64,000 bases of DNA from Rallus limicola (taxonomy: Eukaryota > Chordata > Aves > Gruiformes > Rallidae). The notes under the pieces are model-generated. The model was given only the letters and a program-made list of their open reading frames with translations. It had not been told where the DNA came from and made no database searches. The DNA lies in assembly GCA_022605955.1 (NCBI GenBank), contig JAKCOZ010000002.1:67002783-67066782 (forward strand), written 5' to 3'. This document shows positions 62,046 to 64,000 of this stretch, in pieces. A program made the position numbers and the translations under genes. Each line of letters starts with the position of its first letter. Position 1 is the first letter of the stretch.

Positions 62046-64000
62046 GTCAAACTGATACCTTTCCTGAATAAACACAAAAAGTAATGAATGCTGGTGGCTT
62101 TGCTGTAAAAAGCTATTTTGGAAAAGGACTCTGGAGCATCAGTTATAAAATAGCCAGTAACTTAAAATATGCATAATTTTTAAAAGCCTCAAATCTACTT
62201 TAAAGAAATCTATAAAGAAACCAAAATTAATGTGTTCTACAGGAGCTTACTGATATTTAAAATGAAAATAATTTCTACTATTTAAAGCCTGAGCATTAGC
62301 CCAGACTGAGTCTGTTTACAGAGCGTTTTCACTTCTTCGTAAGCCCCTGCCTAGTAAAGCACTCAGAAATATTCTAACAGTTATTCTGATACTGAGGACA
62401 GGTTTGAAAATTAAAGTATTAGATATACACACAAGGATTAAAAAACAAATACATCTGAGCCTTGGAATACGCTCAAGCATACACAAATCAGGGTTAGAGC
62501 AAGTCTCACACATTAAGTATCAATTTCAGGCAAGAAAAAACATTCTAACAACTGTTTGACATTCCTATTCTGTCAGTTTTGCCTAGTTATCCTCCAAACC
62601 AACACACGAGCTGAAAAGGGAAACAAACCTCTGAAGATTAACTCAATCTGTCACATTTAACACAAGCCAAGGAGGAGTCAAAAAAATAAAAATCAACATT
62701 TTCAAAAGCATATTTTTACAGTAAGATTTCCAAGGAGTCAAACCAACCAAAAAAGCAGTATTTGCACATACAGGTAATTACCTAAATCTAATTGTGTTGT
62801 TTTTTTTTTAAAGTAAATAATCTGAACCTATTTCCTAAAGAAAGTTTTCTGTCCTGCACTGAGGGAAACTTCTCTTCTGAAAATTCAACTCCAATGGGTT
62901 TCAGTTCCCAGTACAACTGAAGAAAGATTTAGCACTCAGGAGAGGCAACTAGAACATCAATTTCCTTCTGACAGCACACGTTATCTTACAGCATTGCTGG
63001 AAACTCTGGTTTTAAATTAGGCATAGATTGCTGTGTTTTTCTTTTCACCAAATATACTTTCTGAATCAAGTCCTTTCATTCACCAAACTCTACAGAAAAA
63101 GCAGTGTCAGCTGCTGAGTTGGTGATGGTCTGGGATGTCTGTTTTCATTTTTTTCTTGGGGAAAAAAAGATAGATGAGAAAATTATCAAATATCCAGAAG
63201 ATTCAAGGTTGTTCACAAGGTCACTTATCCAAATTTGGTTTGCTTCTGTGGCTAGTGTGGGAATGGTATTTTGAGGCTCCTCAGCACTTTTTAAGTCTTT
63301 AACAGCATAATGTAACACTGGGTTCACATCAAGCCCTAGTTACCAGTATTTTTTAGAAGTAAGCACGAGACACTTGTATTTATAACCAGATCTTCTGAAG
63401 AAATACACCTATGCTAAAAGCAAATAAAAGTAAACTAAACTGGCGAGATTTGAAATTGAACAGCTCCTTCCTTAGAAAAACAGCTGACAGGCTTCTGGCC
63501 TTTAAACCTTCAGAGACAGAGCAAGGGCACAAACCTGGTGAAAAAAAAAATCTCATGTAGCATGCAGACATAGCCAGCACTCGAACTGGACCTCTGTGAG
63601 GAGACAATACTAAGTGCCACGTAGTGCTATTCTTAGCCACCATAAACACACTGAGCTTTCAGAGTTAACAGCTTTGTCAGTTCCAGGGGAGGAGGCTAGT
63701 CATATCTGAAATAAAAATAGGTTATCATATGCTTGTCCATGGAACTCCAAAATACACGGCTAAAACGGTCATTTGAAAGATGTGAGCTGTGTGTACTGGA
63801 ATTCAAATGAACAAGAAAAGGCTTTCTTCTCCTATCTTCCTCAACTTCCATTTTAAGTTCTTCTCCAATTGTCATTTACTTCAGAAAGCAGTTTGCTTTC
63901 AATACATTCTTATGAACTCTAAAAAGCACTGCAGAGAACTGTATCTGAGAGATTTAGACTGGTACAAATGGGAAAGGTTTGGCTGTGGAGGCACGAGGGG

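Larger units (their letters stand above)
50617..64000 (-). other. Upstream FRYL intron or 5' flank (13.4 kb)
   Basis: Because the first coding exon begins at a splice acceptor, at least the part next to it is intron. It holds the 630-bp CR1, the minisatellite and the purine run. No CpG-island promoter, 5' exon or neighbouring gene could be recognised up to the right edge. Confidence 0.7.

Overview
The window is vertebrate genomic DNA and looks avian. It is AT-rich and intron-rich, and carries 5'-truncated CR1 LINE fragments ending in the usual ATTCTATGATTCT-type tail, one avian LTR-like block, and simple repeats. The species cannot be fixed from sequence alone. There are no bacterial operons, tRNAs, rRNAs or CRISPR arrays.

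Almost the whole window is one gene on the minus strand: FRYL (FRY-like, the furry/Mor2/Tao3/SAX-2 family). I could place 33 consecutive coding exons, from the initiator ATG at 50536 down to an exon ending at 1270. All use GT-AG introns and every phase joins. Together they encode residues 1-1479 plus one base, without a frameshift or stop. This is about half of a protein that is about 3,000 residues in mammals; the rest lies beyond the left edge. The paralogue FRY was considered and rejected from the protein text.

Layout from 5' to 3' of the gene (right to left): 50617-64000 is intron or upstream DNA with one 630-bp CR1 and no visible promoter; 50417-50616 is the first coding exon; 28954-42981 holds exons 2-10, well spaced; 22786-28953 is a 6.2-kb intron with a candidate 45-bp in-frame cassette exon; 1270-22785 holds exons 11-33 at higher density; 1-1269 is the start of the next intron.

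The most interesting observations are (1) the 45-bp, phase-0 candidate microexon at 26077-26121, (2) an open, coding-like 26-codon extension upstream of the ATG in the first coding exon, which lines up with the longer N-terminus of FRY, (3) a CpG-enriched island in intron 1, and (4) several intronic open segments that look protein-like but that I cannot assign. I found no convincing novel multi-gene system.
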